Positions 34,701 through 48,006 are shown, counted from the stretch's first letter. The stretch: 64,000 bases of DNA from Erigeron canadensis (GCF_010389155.1 NC_057767.1:26361723-26425722), one strand, 5' to 3'. Numbers and translations are program-made. The notes: generated by a model from the letters alone, not told the origin.

Positions 34701-37324
34701 GTTAAATCAATGTGTTCTTTTGCTTCTTTCTGTTAATTCTATATTGTGTGTGTATTAAATCAGAACCTGCAGTTTTAAACCTAACAGTCATGTATTCTAG
34801 TCCAGACTCCCAGCCCCATATTTCTTTGACAATGGGTTATGTGATTCACCTCCCCCATTCTTGGGCGTGGGACCAATGAGAGCCCCAGGGATGGGATCGA
34901 GAACCGATTTACAAGGTGTAGAAAATCAAATGCAACAGCACATAATGCGCAAAAAGATTACTCTAGCATAGTTGATCAAAATATACGTAAAGTATGCTAG
35001 AAGTTAGTACCTTTATACCCTTTGTACATAGCCAAATATTGGATGAGTTTTCCATATGCTAATGCAAGATCAGCTGAACTGTCAGTTGTAAGCAAAATTT
35101 ATTTTGGTATAAGGGTCTTCCATTATGAAACTTACGTACTAAGACTAATGACATAACAATAACACAGCTTCCACCACTGGAAAGAAATCTATTAAACAAG
35201 TAGCAGGACTTGATTGTTACCTTGAAAAGTCAGCAAAGCAGGTAGCAAAAAGTACCGCATTTGACCGAGCAAGAAAGGCACTAAGAAACAAAACTTGATC
35301 AGGAAACATCATAAATTGTACTTGGTAGTCACTAGAGGTATCAAAACAGTTTTAACATAGAAACATGATTTAAGGCTTTTAGTAGGGTATCAGATTAGGT
35401 TGACCTAACCATTTTTTGTCCAAAAACTTGAACACTATAAAAAATAATGCCAGTTATGATTACAAAAACTAATTTGCATCAAAAATGTGTCTACATTTTT
35501 GGATAAAACTCATTAGAAAGTTTTACGCATTTAAAAAAAAAATACTCTAACGACATTTGGCATGTTCAACCTGTTTCAATTTTAAGCATCAAAATTTATG
35601 TTATTCATGTGATATGTTGATGATAAAACATAACCCAAATCGACGCACTCATAAATAAATGAATTGACATAGCCACCTCTATAGATGACAATAATAAGAG
35701 TACCTTCCAAATAGTTCCCAAGATGTTACACGCACTAAATAGGATGAACCCACAACCTGAAGCACAGATCCAGGAACAGAACTTGATTGTAACCATGAAT
35801 AAAATTTGTCACAATTGCTCTCGGATCCATTTTCTTGAGGAAAAACCAACAATGTTGTGGGTTTTCTTTGATTCTTAAGCCACGTGGTACTCAAAGCACC
35901 ATCAACTGTCCTTACTGAGCTGTCATTATCAAATTGGTGTATCAATTGAGAGGTTGCCCAAAGTTTCTGAAGAATTAAGAAATAAAGATATCAACAATAG
36001 TTTAACCAAGATTTCTGCAAAACTTTAATCCACAACTTAAGATCACCATACCTTGCAAACATTAGCTGGACAAGTTTTGAGCTGGGTCGAAGCTTTGGGA
36101 CCAAAAGATAGCAATGGTCTCTGAACATGCTGCAATGTCAATAAAAAAATTATGAACATGCCGACAGCATATAAGAATCTAGTAAAGGTGATCACATCCT
36201 GAATGGTTTCATTCAAGTTATATTTCAACCCTAACTAGTAAAATACTAAAATTTAGAAAACAAAAGCTCAAACTAAAACGTGTAAAGTGCATCGGAAGTT
36301 CCCTGAAAGCACTTTTGATGCGTAAAACCTCCTAAATCATTTACAAAAAACATTTTAATATTACAAAAACAATACAGATTTTGTGATCACATTAAAAGTG
36401 TTTTTTCCTTTCCTCCACAGAACCAAAAAAAAAAAACATGACTGTTAGAAACTTAAGTGTTACTATTCAGTGACCATGTCCATTCACATGTAAATCATGT
36501 GGAGAATCAAGCGGGAAGAAAAAAAATGAAAACAAGTTGAAGCACAGATTTGGATCTGTACATAAGTGAACAGAACAAATAACATGTGCAAGAAGAAATT
36601 TTAATAATATTGGTTTTATATGAACTTCCACATATTCACAAGTGGAAGGACTAACTCACATGAGAACATACACGTAATTGTTTACTTCTCACGATTTTCA
36701 CGTTATGTGTGTGTACATATAAAGAAACACACAAAAATGTTTTCGGTCATCCAGCTCCGACCTGTACAAAAAAACTACCTGGTTCAACCATTACCCACCC
36801 CACCTGTTTTTCATGGTTTTACGTATTACTTACCGTCAAATCAAATTTTTACTTACTGTCAAATCAAATTTAGCCATTGCCAAATGATTGGAAGCCACTA
36901 GATGTTTTAACTTTAATGACTCTGCTCGTTTTAGAGATCTTCTAAGCAGCAGAAATAACTGCTGTTGAATGGACAGTGATGTGCCTATGCTGGAAACATG
37001 TGAATCTGATGCCCCCATTATTCCAGTCATGTTTGAGATACCAACTTCAGATAGCAGGTTACAAATGGCAGTTAATGTGTACGCAAGACAGGTATCATCA
37101 CTGTCCTGCAAATGGTAGGGTAACAAATAATAAATACATAAAAAAATATACGTGTAATATATAGAAAAGAACATTGCAGAAAGATTCGGTTACCAAATAA
37201 TACTGAACAAATATTAACACTGACCTGCTGACAGACACGGACAGCTTCGGTCAAAACCTGAACAAGCATATGAGATCACCAAATTATGACAGGTTAAAAA
37301 CAATTCTATAGCGAACCAATAATC

Positions 37325-37369
<45 letters not shown>

Positions 37370-40300
37370 CATAGGTGGAAAATTTGACACTTATAAATGG
37401 GCCGTTTTGGGTTGTAATTTATCCCAATCCGGTAATATCTAAACAATAGAGCCAAGGAGTCGGGCCAAATAGGTTGTAACTAAGTAACTTGTTAGTCATC
37501 CAAAGTCTAGTTCTAAAGTATACAATCATCTAAGTTGGTTTACTCAGAGATTTAGAGTACTAGTGTAATAATATCCTTTTGTAATCCTAATTAACACATT
37601 GTTTAGGAAAAAATTTAACCCACGCCCTGGCCCAGCCTGGTTCAAAAAGTACTAATAGGGAACCTCTAATAGAAACCATCATCACCACATACCTCCAGAG
37701 CGAGTTTAGGGTGACCAAAATGAAAATGTGCCATTCCAAGAGATAGTAAAGCGAGTTCATATCTTCCCATGCCCGAGTAGCCCAATGACGTGGAAACATA
37801 ATCAGAACCCTCCATCCCTGCACTACATTGTGCGTAATTGCGTATCCATTCGTTCAATTAATATAATTGAGATTTAGAATGATTTACCTACAAGCTTACA
37901 TTCAAAACTTATCAGAAAACATTAAAAGGTGAGCATAAATACCTATAATCGAAATAACGATGAAGATTCTCCAAGGCAGCAGGGTAATCATCATGATAGA
38001 GGCTATTCAAGTAGCGCAAAAAGTGAACCTAAAAACATTAAAGTATCTTATTAATTATTGAAAGAGTCTTACTGAAGCATGTTAGTTTCAACTAGAGTTT
38101 GTAACCACGCAAAGCATGGTGTGGATAGGATCTCAACTTTTCTGGATTTAAAAAAATCAATTTTTAGCAAAGACACGCTTCTGAGGGTGAGCGCTCGGCT
38201 TCTCCAACCGCTCACTTCAAACAGTGGTCAGTGATGGGGTAAGAGATGTCTCTAACTTTAAATATAATTATCCAATGAAATATTTATTTTTTCTCCTAAC
38301 AAATTAATTAATGTTCAGATTCTTGCATATTAGGCAGCTTAATAACTTTGGTGTTCTTAAGATTTCAAATGTTAAGACAAATCCCAAATGCTTTATATAT
38401 TAGCATAGAAGTATAGACAAACAAAAACCGGATTACAAAGTCACATACACGATGCAACTCCGGGGCCACTTTCTGAAGAAGTTTTAAGACAGGTTCAAAT
38501 GCACTCATAGGGAAAGAGCTTCCAAGCCTGTAAAATATAATTAACAAATCAAGATACTCCAAAGTGATTGTAGAGCTCTGATGATACATCTATAAACTAG
38601 AATATATTAAATAGCTTACTTTTCAATCATCTCCGCTTGCTCTGACAAGTATCCCTGTATCTGCCAGTTTGTACGTTGAAAAGTCACATCCGAGGATTCA
38701 ACACTTGGTGATTGTGGTTGTATTTGACTTCTGTGATTGTGTTTGGCTTTTTGACCAGGGGAAACCATGATATCTGCACTTAAAAGTTACAAATGTTTAT
38801 TGCTTTAGGATCTTTAGTCCGTTTATAAGCCTCTATATTATATTTACTGTATATGATTATAACTTCTTGCCTTCGACTAAACTAAAGAGTGCTTTTGATG
38901 AATGGTTATGAAAAGGAACCCTTTCAGCAGATCTTTTTCTAGATTCAAGTTCTTCTGTAAAGTTTTGGAGTACAATGTTTTCCAGATCCATGTTCTCATA
39001 TTCTAATGGTGCCTCGTCATCATTACCAGGATCATGCAAATGGGACATTTCATATGGAGCAAATGCTTCTTTACAATATGTCTTTATATTTGTTAAAAGA
39101 TGGCACATACCCTGCATGTAAAGGATGGCCATAAACATTTGTAGGGTGTGGGATTTAGAAAATTAATTTTATAACCACCTGGAGGGAAAAGGATACCTCA
39201 AAGTCCAATATATTGAAAGCAAGCAAGCATCGACGAAGATACATTCCAAGGTTACTATTAGGATCCAAATTAATTTGGTCATCATCAACAACGCTTGTTT
39301 CAGGTCCGGTTAGTATGCCTGTCATCGATATCGATATACATATATATGCACAATTAAGGCCTTATCAAGTGGATTTAATATGTTCTTGTTTAACTTAGTA
39401 GTTAATGCACATAACATGCATTTTAAAAATAAGATTAAAATGATAAACAACGAGTCCATATTGCCATAAGTGGAAAGTCAAACATCAAAATCAAAAGAAC
39501 TAAATGAATATATTATATAATATGAAGCACAGTAGCACACACTGCATAAAAATAGTTCATATAAGTACTGTGCTGCGCATAAATGAAGCGCAATATTAGA
39601 ATAAGAGAATAAGAACAATAAATGTAAATAAACATGTATTGACAGAACAGGATTAGACGAACATAATACGAAAAGTAAAACATACACACATCAAAGCCAA
39701 AAGAACCGGAAGACTATCAGTAGAAACTACACAATGCAACAAAGAAAGACACGTAAATAAACTTAACGCACATAGGTACTACGCAATGCCACAAAGAAAG
39801 CAGCGTAAATGTTTACAGTAGCCTATCAGAATGTAAGTTACAGAGAAAAGTCGCTCACCTCGTAAATCACTGAAAAGGGTAAAAAGGTCCTCCGGTGATG
39901 ATAACGAGGATAGCCTACCAGTTACATGATCACTTAACCAATTATCTAGTAATCCACCAAATTCCTTCAGATACTTCAAGAATTCATCCAATGTTGGTTC
40001 CAAGATATCATCACATGACTTCAAGATACACGCAAAAAAGCAAACATATTCAGGATTAGAAGCAGGTCATATGGAAAATACATGATCATGATTATAATTA
40101 TATACCAAAAACATAATTCCAAAAGTCACAAACTACATGAGCCTTTTAGCTTTTGATTCTCTCCACTATCCAACGAGTCGATCCATTTGAATTTTCCTTG
40201 GTTAATAAAATATTTACATCCTTTAATTATTGTCTATGTTTTTAAAATATTATTAAAAAATCAACCACTGTACATTTCTATTCGTAAAATTCTTCTCATT

Positions 40301-41042
40301 GTTTTGAACTTCATGCAATAGCTTCTAAGCTTATTGAGCTTTTTAGAAACATATACTCTATTTAAAGTGCTCAGACGACGAATAGCGTTTATGTTGATAG
40401 TGAAACAAGTTGCTTTCAATAAGCAATTTCATATGATTCGTTATTTCAACCAAACTATTCTCGATGAATTCAAAATTACAAGTTTAGTATTAGGAGTTAA
40501 ACTAACCGTTTTCAATATGTGGTTTGTATTTCCCTCGAGCATGTAACCTAAAATATAAGCATCATTCACCTAGCCTTACAAATAAGTGTCTTTCTCTTTC
40601 ATTCCTTCAAATTACCTAAAACTCTATAAATTAATACCTATGGAAGCACCTAAACTTATTTATCAAAAGTATTACTATTAATTTATCAGGACCTTCAAAA
40701 AACGGCAATAAGCTACACGCACTCGAAACGACTAACCTATTCGTCTTTTTACACAATAAGGCGATAATCAGTTAGAGAATCAATCAAAAATCACAATCAG
40801 TCCCAAAGTCATTGCACATTAATATCTACTTAGGTCTATATAAAATGAAATATATATATAATAGAAAAGTATAATACCTTAGTAAGGGCGATCAGGAAGA
40901 GGCCCAGGCGATTATGCTGGGAAATGGAAGCGAAAGGAAAGGGGACGGAAAACTGGCCGGAAGGAGCATAGACTTGAATAAGGATACAGATTGATACTTT
41001 GTGTGGTGTCACTATAAATCCACTTTTCCCTATCCCTGACAT
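28732..41042 (-). CDS. APC5: Anaphase-promoting complex subunit 5 (APC5)
   Basis: Twenty exons (- strand): 40878-41042, 39859-40018, 39197-39318, 38871-39111, 38620-38773, 38449-38527, 37943-38028, 37693-37822, 37225-37257, 36857-37105, 36052-36129, 35704-35966, 35221-35280, 35011-35078, 32353-32458, 31781-31922, 31421-31519, 31084-31348, 30513-30580 and 28732-28872. They sum to 2709 bp and 902 aa with every phase consistent; Arabidopsis APC5 is a little over 900 aa. Diagnostic stretches are VTPHKVSICILIQVYAP near the N-terminus, RRCLLAFNILDFEG, APELHRVHFLRYLN (start of the ANAPC5 TPR region, about 303-315), HVQRPLLSFGPKAS and AELWLLLGSRHAKRAL. APC5 is a TPR scaffold in the platform of the APC/C, the E3 ligase that marks cyclins and securin for destruction. 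The intron after exon 4 has a GC donor. Intron 19 holds a Mutator-like element, intron 14 a probable solo LTR. Confidence 0.96.
29157..30185. mobile_element. Mutator-like element with long terminal inverted repeats, 1029 bp
   Basis: The arms of roughly 130-160 bp are inverted copies built on GTTATGTAATGTAACCAACT, and both ends read GGGATAATGGCA inwards. A near-perfect 10-bp duplication flanks it (ATTAGTAATC at 29147-29156, ATTAGTTATC at 30186-30195). One arm unit is tandemly repeated in the right arm. The interior (about 29430-29860) is GC-richer and not repetitive, so it may be captured host sequence (Pack-MULE), but I cannot name the source. It lies in the last intron of APC5. Confidence 0.8.
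34431..34786 (+). mobile_element. Probable copia-type solo LTR in APC5 intron 14
   Basis: It starts TGTTGGCGG and ends CCTAACA, with GTCAC before and GTCAT after (4 of 5 matching). An AATAAA signal lies near 34651. No PBS or coding region. The neighbouring 33700-34430 is unlike normal intron sequence and may be further retroelement remnant, but no domain is recognisable. Confidence 0.45.
37328..37361. repeat. Poly(A) tract in APC5 intron 8
   Basis: A run of more than 30 adenines with one interruption. On the gene's strand it is a poly(T), which may just be a long polypyrimidine stretch of the intron. Confidence 0.9.
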
Positions 41043-42374
41043 TTTTTTTATTAACTTTATTACTATTATTATTTATTATGGATATGGATTTCGGATCCAA
41101 ATTTGAAATATGAAGATTAGTGGGAGTGAGTGCGAGGGAAATACTGTGTTCTTCTGGAACTAAAACGTTGTCGTTTCTAGGGATGAGGGAGGCCGGGAGG
41201 GTGCGTGAAAAATACACTTTTTGTTTTCCAAAAATACGAGAAAACGCTATTAAAAGATGGTTAAACTAGATTATTTTCCCACGAGATAAATATAATTATA
41301 TTTATATAATAACATAATTAGTAGCTATAAACAAAAGATGTTAAAATCAATGATATTATTATCCATTAAATATTTTGTATCGAAAATGGTTATTGGAATT
41401 TGTGTGTTGTAAATTTGTATAATGATGGTGCGAAGTTAATATAAATATCACTTGCTGAAAGTTGATGTTATTATTATTTGAAAATGGATTTAATTGTATA
41501 TAATTTGAAAATTATGTTTCTTATGTCTTTATTCGTGTCAATTTAGATGTTTCAGTTGTCTAGTATTTATAATAAAAAAAGACAAATAATATTTTAATAT
41601 ATTAAAATAAAGGTTCTCTAATAACTTATCGATCATTCACAACTCTCAGTTTTCTAATTTTGGCTTTAATTTACACTTTTTTTAATCAAAAATTTACATT
41701 TTTTAACCATTAACTTTAAAACAATAAAATAAAAAATAATAACTGATATATATCCAATAGAACAATATTGAATATATACTCAATATAATAATAGCTAATA
41801 TATATCTTCATATGTATATCTAAATTGATTTACACTTTTTTTGTTTTTGTCACCAATTTACACTTTAACCCAATTTAAAAATAATTAATTTAAACCTTTT
41901 GGTTTTCCATCACCAATTTACATTTTAACCTAATTTAAAAACAATTAGGATAAACTATAAATCCAGCATAGCCATCAATTTGGTTTATATATTAAGATAT
42001 ATACTCAATATTTGTATTCGTAAAAAAAAATTAGAAAGAAAACAGATTTAACTTCTTGCTATATGATATTAATATATTGAATATTGGTAATATAGAAATA
42101 AAACAAAATAGTCAACAAAGATATATGCAGAAACATACAAACACTCCAAAAAGATTCTACAAAAACACTCTAACCAAATAATCATTATAACTTATATCCT
42201 TTCGTATATGCAGTAACGATTGTCTGCATAAACAAAAGAAGGTATAAACCTTCAATATCTTATCTAACTGTAATTAAAATAATTGAAATATTATTATGAA
42301 AATCATTGTTATTATTACTAATTGTAATCAAACTGTATCATTTCGAATACACAAAGTATATATATTTTTATATG
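41043..42374. other. APC5 promoter side and AT-rich intergenic DNA
   Basis: The APC5 promoter should lie directly right of 41042. The remainder is very AT-rich and contains a small internal repeat (ACACTTTTT and CACCAATTTACA-TTTTAACC near 41830 and 41910). No gene is seen. Confidence 0.4.
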
Positions 42375-42704
42375 GGGTAGAGATCCATAGAGAATGTGAA
42401 AGAGATAGAAGATTTATGTTTGATTTTTTTTAGTTTTGATTTTTTTTTAATATTTTTTTATTTTTTTTAATATACCTATTCAAAAAAAAGAAAAAAACAA
42501 CTTACACATGTGTAGAGATGTGTAAGGTATAAAAATCTACACGTGTAGGGATTTTTTTATATTTTATATTTTTTTTGTAATGAGTTTTCACTAAAAAAAA
42601 TTTTAAAAAGTTGAAATATGAAAAATAAAGAGTAAAAAAAATTAAAAATCAACATTTACTCTTTTCTCTCCTTAATCAACCTTCTCATTTGATCTCTCTT
42701 ATTT
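42375..42704. mobile_element. Short relative of the 3451-6116 element (GGGTAGAGATCC ends)
   Basis: It starts GGGGTAGAGATCCATAGAGA, close to the left end of the 2.7 kb element. The right end, reversed, gives AAGAGAGATCAAATGAGAAGG and TTAAGGAGAGAA, shared with the larger element. It lies in TA-rich surroundings. The boundaries are approximate. Confidence 0.5.
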
Positions 42705-42863
42705 ATATATTTGTTCCAAGAATGTATTAAACTTTATTTAAAAAAATATTCATAAACGATCTAATTGTCTGAAATTTTTAGTTCATGTTGTTAAAAAATT
42801 TCAATTATAATTATAAGGATTATTATATGGGTTGATTTGCCTTTCAATGTCTCTAATCTTTAA

Positions 42864-43951
42864 TCTCTAAATATATATAAAAGAGATACTTTAATCCATA
42901 AATGAAAAAAGTATGGACTTTTAGATAACGTTCAACTTTTGATTAGATCCATTAGATTAAATGATGATGTCATATAGCTTATTTAAATTTTTTAAGATTA
43001 CATTTTATTTTAATAAATTTAAATTGTTATAATTTCTTTATTTAAGTTTGTAGAAATCAATATTTAATTTTTTTAATTATATAATTATGGAAACTAATAT
43101 TTACATCATTTTTTTTTCTTTAAAGTTAATTTTTAGTTTTTTTACAATAAAATTATCTTTTTAATGTAATACGTTTTTATTAAGCTATATATTTTTTTAT
43201 AGGAATTTTATCATATAACGAATAAAATTTAGTTATAAAGATTTTTGTATAAGATTTTTATCATATAACATTTTTATTAATGATTTGAAAATCAGACTGG
43301 ATCTCTAACCGACCTTCTTAATAAAGAACTAAAAAACAAATATGGAGTCTATAGTAAGATTTTTGTATAAGATTTTATCATATAACATTTTTGTATAAGA
43401 TTTTTATCATATAACATTTTATATTTTTTGTAATGGTCTGATTTTCAAATCTAACCGGATGTCAAACCGACCTTCTTAATAAAGAACTAAAAAACAAATA
43501 TGGAGTCTATAGTAAGTTATCACAATATATATCAGAAAAATAATTGTATGAAAATTGCAATGATATTATGCATAATTTTAAGTTATAATAACAACACAAC
43601 ATGCGATATATAGATTGATAATTAAATTGCTTAGTAATTTTAGTGTATAACTAAATAATTTGAGCAAAATGTTAGAGCACAAGTACATTAACAAATCAGA
43701 CATATCCGGATGAATAAAAAACATCCAAATAAACGAAAATCTTACTTAGCGAAACCTTTAATAAATGATGTATCTATTTTTCAACTGTCTGGTCATTATT
43801 AACCGGAATCTAAACGACCACTAATGTAATTCATGTTTTTTAGTGGTTTATTATTACCTGGTTAAATATTTGTCAACTTATGATATTATAAAAATTTTAA
43901 CATGTCAATAATTATATATATTTCTTGCGTATTACGCGGGTAATAACCTAG
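42864..43951 (+). mobile_element. Helitron B, non-autonomous, 1088 bp
   Basis: It starts TCTCTAAATATATATAAAAG after an A. It ends with the short stem TGCGTATTACGCG, then GGTAATAACCTAG before a T. These are the accepted Helitron termini (5' TC, 3' hairpin plus CTAG, A-T target). No Rep/helicase coding. An internal direct duplication lies at 43210-43530. Confidence 0.6.
43276..43530 (+). repeat. Direct duplication inside Helitron B
   Basis: The stretch CCGACCTTCTTAATAAAGAA to GGAGTCTATAGTAAG occurs at about 43310-43363 and again at about 43468-43517. Between them TTTTTGTATAAGATTTT and ATCATATAACATTTT recur several times. Confidence 0.8.
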
Positions 43952-43960
43952 TATTAATTA

Positions 43961-45160
43961 TCTATAATACATTATAAAGTAAACTGGATTCCTCCCTTAA
44001 CTTAATTAAGAACCTGATAAGACAAAAATGCCCTTAAATAATCTTCCTTGCTAAGCACCCTCTCACGTGATATACCAACTATGTCCTTCAACCATTTTCG
44101 TCTCTAGCAAAGTAAAACCCTATCAACGCCACCACCAGATTGTTTTCCTCACCACCGCCGCATTGCGTGGGTTCCATGCTCGTAAATAAATAAACAATCC
44201 ATTATCCCTTATTGAAAATTTATTTTAGCTAAAAACTAAGTACATTGTATGACTTACTATACGGATGGATTTGCCTTTCAACAAATTAAAAACCGAAAGT
44301 AATTCCCCTATCTCATAACTATACGTTTTATAAAACAGTAGTTATCCTGACGTTTTAAAGGCGTCCACTTCACTTCAAAACTATTCTTAAACATTGTCAC
44401 ATAAGATTTTTTCTATGTGGCATCTCCATGTTTTTCCTCACAATATTTATTTTTTATCATCATTTATATATACCAATCAAAACTATTATAAAATATCAAA
44501 ATAATAATAGTCTAATGTGCATATTTTCGATCAAAGTAACAATCTATGAAATATTAAAATAGTAATATTAAATCAATTTTTTTTATATCATGGGTATTAT
44601 ATCAATTGCATATGTATGCAAATCCAAAATTTTGGCAACAAAATTTTAACTGTTACTCCAGTACATTTATAATATTATTAATATATTAATATATTAATTT
44701 AGATCTTCAAACTAATAATATAAGAATATCAGTAAATAATGTAATATCTAATATCTAAAACTATACATAAAATTATACCTTCTAAATCTTTTTGAAAAGG
44801 CAGATTTTCCTCCTTTAATAGTTTCGTATGAAATTTGCAAATTTCGTTTTTATTTATCTTTAATTCTTCTCCTATACGTTATTCATCATCAACAACATCC
44901 ATTAGGTTGATTTTTCCCAACATCTTTTATGTTTATCATTATATCTCATTTCAATTTTGTGTTAACTATTTTACTTGTGAATATAAGTTTAGCTTTCTGG
45001 ATGTCTTTTATTTGGTTAGTTTTATCTCATTATGAACAATTTCTTTCTTATGCTTAAAAAACAAGTTATAATTGTTAAAAGTTATTATTAATACATATAT
45101 AACTAAACAACACGAATAACATTTTTAAATAACCGCACATCGTGCGGGTAAAAGACCTAG
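43961..45160 (+). mobile_element. Helitron A, non-autonomous, 1200 bp
   Basis: It starts TCTATAATACATTATAAAG after an A. It ends CCGCACATCGTGCGG, a perfect stem with a CATCG loop region, then GTAAAAGACCTAG before a T. An internal second tail-like motif (CGCATTGCGTGGGTTCC, near 44158) suggests an earlier truncated tail bypassed in this copy. No helicase frame. Confidence 0.65.
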
Positions 45161-45919
45161 TTTAGAAATAAAATATTAATTTTAGCTAAATCTAGTTAAA
45201 CTCATCATCAATGACAGTATTTTTTCGTGAGAGATAATTCAAATATTATAATCAAATATTTGCACATGTACAATTATTAATATAAAACTTACGGTTTATA
45301 GTTTAAGGGGTTTTTTTTTAATCACATAAAGTAAAAGTATTAATGTTGTCATTTAACAAAGATATAATAATTAAATTTGATCTAATGGTTTAAAATCAAA
45401 GATGGAATTCTTTCAAGGGTTCCTATCTATTTAGAAAAGAACTTAGGACTTTGTTATATATATATTGGTAAATTAGTAGATACTCCGTAAAAAACATCAT
45501 TTTTCATTTTACTATATGAATTCAAAAAACATTATTTTATCATTTTTCATTTACACTTTTCATCTTCACAGTCACCCTCCACTTTATAGTCGCTCTCTCC
45601 TTTTAGGTCATTTTGGCGAGTTCTTTCAACATGATTCTCTGCATCATCATAATATACTCTACTTCTTAACTTGTATCAGTTTGGGGAGTTCGCTAAGAGA
45701 ATCGCCCTCCCAGTTCGAAGTTTTTCCTAGAAGCTTCAACCTTGTTGAATGACAACAATTGTGACTATAAATAGACTCATGACTATGGCAGGATAGTACG
45801 CTCTCCTCTCTCGCGACCTCTACTCTAATCAAAAGACTAAAGGCCCTTACTAAAGATTCTAGTTTTCTAAAATGAAAAAACACTATCAAATTTGAACGTG
45901 TTTTCAAAATTTTCAATTA
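45161..45919. other. Intergenic, no gene seen
   Basis: AT-rich sequence. Two overlapping open frames near 45516-45916 lack recognisable domains and point in opposite directions. Confidence 0.4.
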
Positions 45920-46195
45920 TCTATATTATATTATAAAAAGAATAACCCTTTTTATTTTTGGTAATGTTGAAAATATTACATATTTTCACTTGGCACCCCT
46001 TAAAATACTTTAAAATACACTACCTCCTTAACATTAATGATTAAATTACACTATCAATCCTTTATGTTTTAAAATATGTCCGTTAACCCTTTACATTAAT
46101 TATATACACAACTCCACGTCGCTCCATCCTCAACCGTCGCCCAACCATCACACCATCGCCGCCATGACTACCGTTGCATCGCGCGGGTACCGTGT
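45920..46195 (+). mobile_element. Helitron-like fragment
   Basis: It starts TCTATATTATATTATAAAAA, followed by the same CCTCC/ACACTACC-rich interior as 15613-15945, and reaches GCATCGCGCGGGTACCGTG, a tail-like stem. The CTAG end is missing. Confidence 0.4.
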
Positions 46196-47608
46196 AAATA
46201 GAATACTCCTTTGTCTTTTTAAAAACTAAGAATGAAACTAGAATAACATTTTCCATAATTAAATGTCGCTTTAAATTTTTTTCCTACAAACGGACTAGAA
46301 ATGCGATAACAAAAAGTTGTCTTATGAAGTTGAAATTTTATTTGTATTCTTCGTTTATATTATTATCTATTGTTTATGTGAATTTTTAGTTATTTTTATT
46401 TATTTTAAATATTATAATTGATATTGCATTAAATTTGATTAGAATGTTAAAGTCAAAAGTAAAATTTCAAAAGTAACTTTAGAGCAAATTATATTTTTTA
46501 TCACTTTTTTCACTTTTTATTCTTTAAATAGATTAATTACAATTTTAACGTTACAGTCAATAAAAAATTTCAATTATGGTAGCTAGTGACATTATCCTTT
46601 TTGTTTCACACATGCTTTCCAAAGTGATCGTGCAGCCGCATGAGAATAAACATATACTAGAATGTTTACAATCACAAACTGGCATTGAGAATGTACTTTT
46701 GGAACCTTATCAATGAAGTGATAATTATTTAGAGTTGTTGTATACAACATTAGAGCACCTACAAAACTCTAAGTTATCTACGTTCTTTCAAGCTGACTAT
46801 AAGAACCAAGCTGACTTCCACCCATGAGCCTGATTTTCTAACCTTAATCTTTGATCATCTTCGACTTTAAACTATTTGACGGGGCCTGAAAAGAGCCATC
46901 TACCAAAATGTACAACTGAAGATGTTCAAGCTGACTCAGCTTTGATCAGCCCAAGCTGACCTAGCTCCAAAAACAGAGAATTAACTATTTCTTTATATTG
47001 TTTGTCATCTTCAAATATCCCTGGTATCAGCTTGACTCCAACATTATCATATTTGACAAAGTATAATAGGATGTATATAACTATATTCATGTTCATTATA
47101 CGCATTTAACTTTTAAATTTTTAACATTGTATGTACCCGGTCAGTTTAAAGTTTACAAAGTGATAACCTAACACTTGATATGATAACGTAGGGATACCTT
47201 CAAGTTGTTGTTAACAACTTAAGGGGCTAAGTTGGAAAATATTTGACCTTTGGATGAAAATCAAATGTCATATTTGAAACTTGACCTTTAATTTAAATCC
47301 AAAGGTCAAGAGTCATGTTTAGTAAATTTGAGTAAATTTTCTAGCCACATATATCCTGATATACAAAATGAAGTTATAAACATCCGTATACAATTTTTTA
47401 CACAACCCTAAATATAATTTTTTTGTTTATATAAAACTTGATAAAAATTATACTTATGAAAACACTTTTAAAATACAATCAATTTGTATAACTTTCATTA
47501 AGTATTATCAAACATAAACAAATTTAGTTAAGGTCAAAAATGGAAATTTAGACTTTGAAAATACAAAACATAACAATTTTAATGGGACGGAAAGAGTATT
47601 ATATTTTT
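46196..47608. other. Intergenic with dispersed AAGCTGAC motifs
   Basis: No gene. Between about 46790 and 47040 the motif AAGCTGACC/T recurs six times amid unrelated sequence. It is the reverse complement of the minisatellite unit at 3595-5990, so this may be a degraded piece of the same element family. Confidence 0.35.
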
Positions 47609-48006
47609 GGGTTAAGTGCAAAAATCGTCCCCATGGTTTGTCAGTTTTACAGTTTTCATTTCACCGTTAACTTTTTGATCAAAATCATCCCTATGGTTTG
47701 CACTTTGTTCGTTCTTTTGTTAATTCGCCATACGTGCAAGTCACATGACGGACATTTTTGTTATTTCACTCTATATTTTTCTCACTTCTTTAAAATCAAA
47801 CATGTGGTTTTTCTTTTTTGCAATTTTCATCCCTGCCCATTAATTTTTTTTTATTTAGACATTTAATTAAACACATTGCACGTGAGGGGATATAATAAGA
47901 GTAAGGACGAAGTGAAAACCACGGGAATAATTTTGGTCAAAAAACTAATAGTGGAATAAAAATTGCAAAATTAACAAACCACATGGACAATTTTTACACT
48001 TAGCTC
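47609..48006. mobile_element. Mutator-like MITE, 398 bp (GGGTTAAGTGCAAAAATCG ends)
   Basis: The left end GGGTTAAGTGCAAAAA and the right end, reversed GAGCTAAGTGTAAAAATTG, are inverted repeats. It is flanked by TATATTTTT (47600-47608) and AATATTTTT (48007-48015), a 9-bp duplication with one change. It is AT-rich and non-coding. Confidence 0.7.

Noticed and set aside
37587..37857. Two overlapping frames of 78 and 63 codons
   Set aside because: APC5 exon 8 in its true frame plus a shifted shadow.
42375..42704. Long poly-T/poly-A rich stretch as a processed pseudogene tail
   Set aside because: The A and T runs belong to the inner parts of the inverted arms. No coding remnant precedes them.
45516..45916. 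Possible small genes on both strands
   Set aside because: Overlapping, low complexity, no domain, no splice or promoter support.
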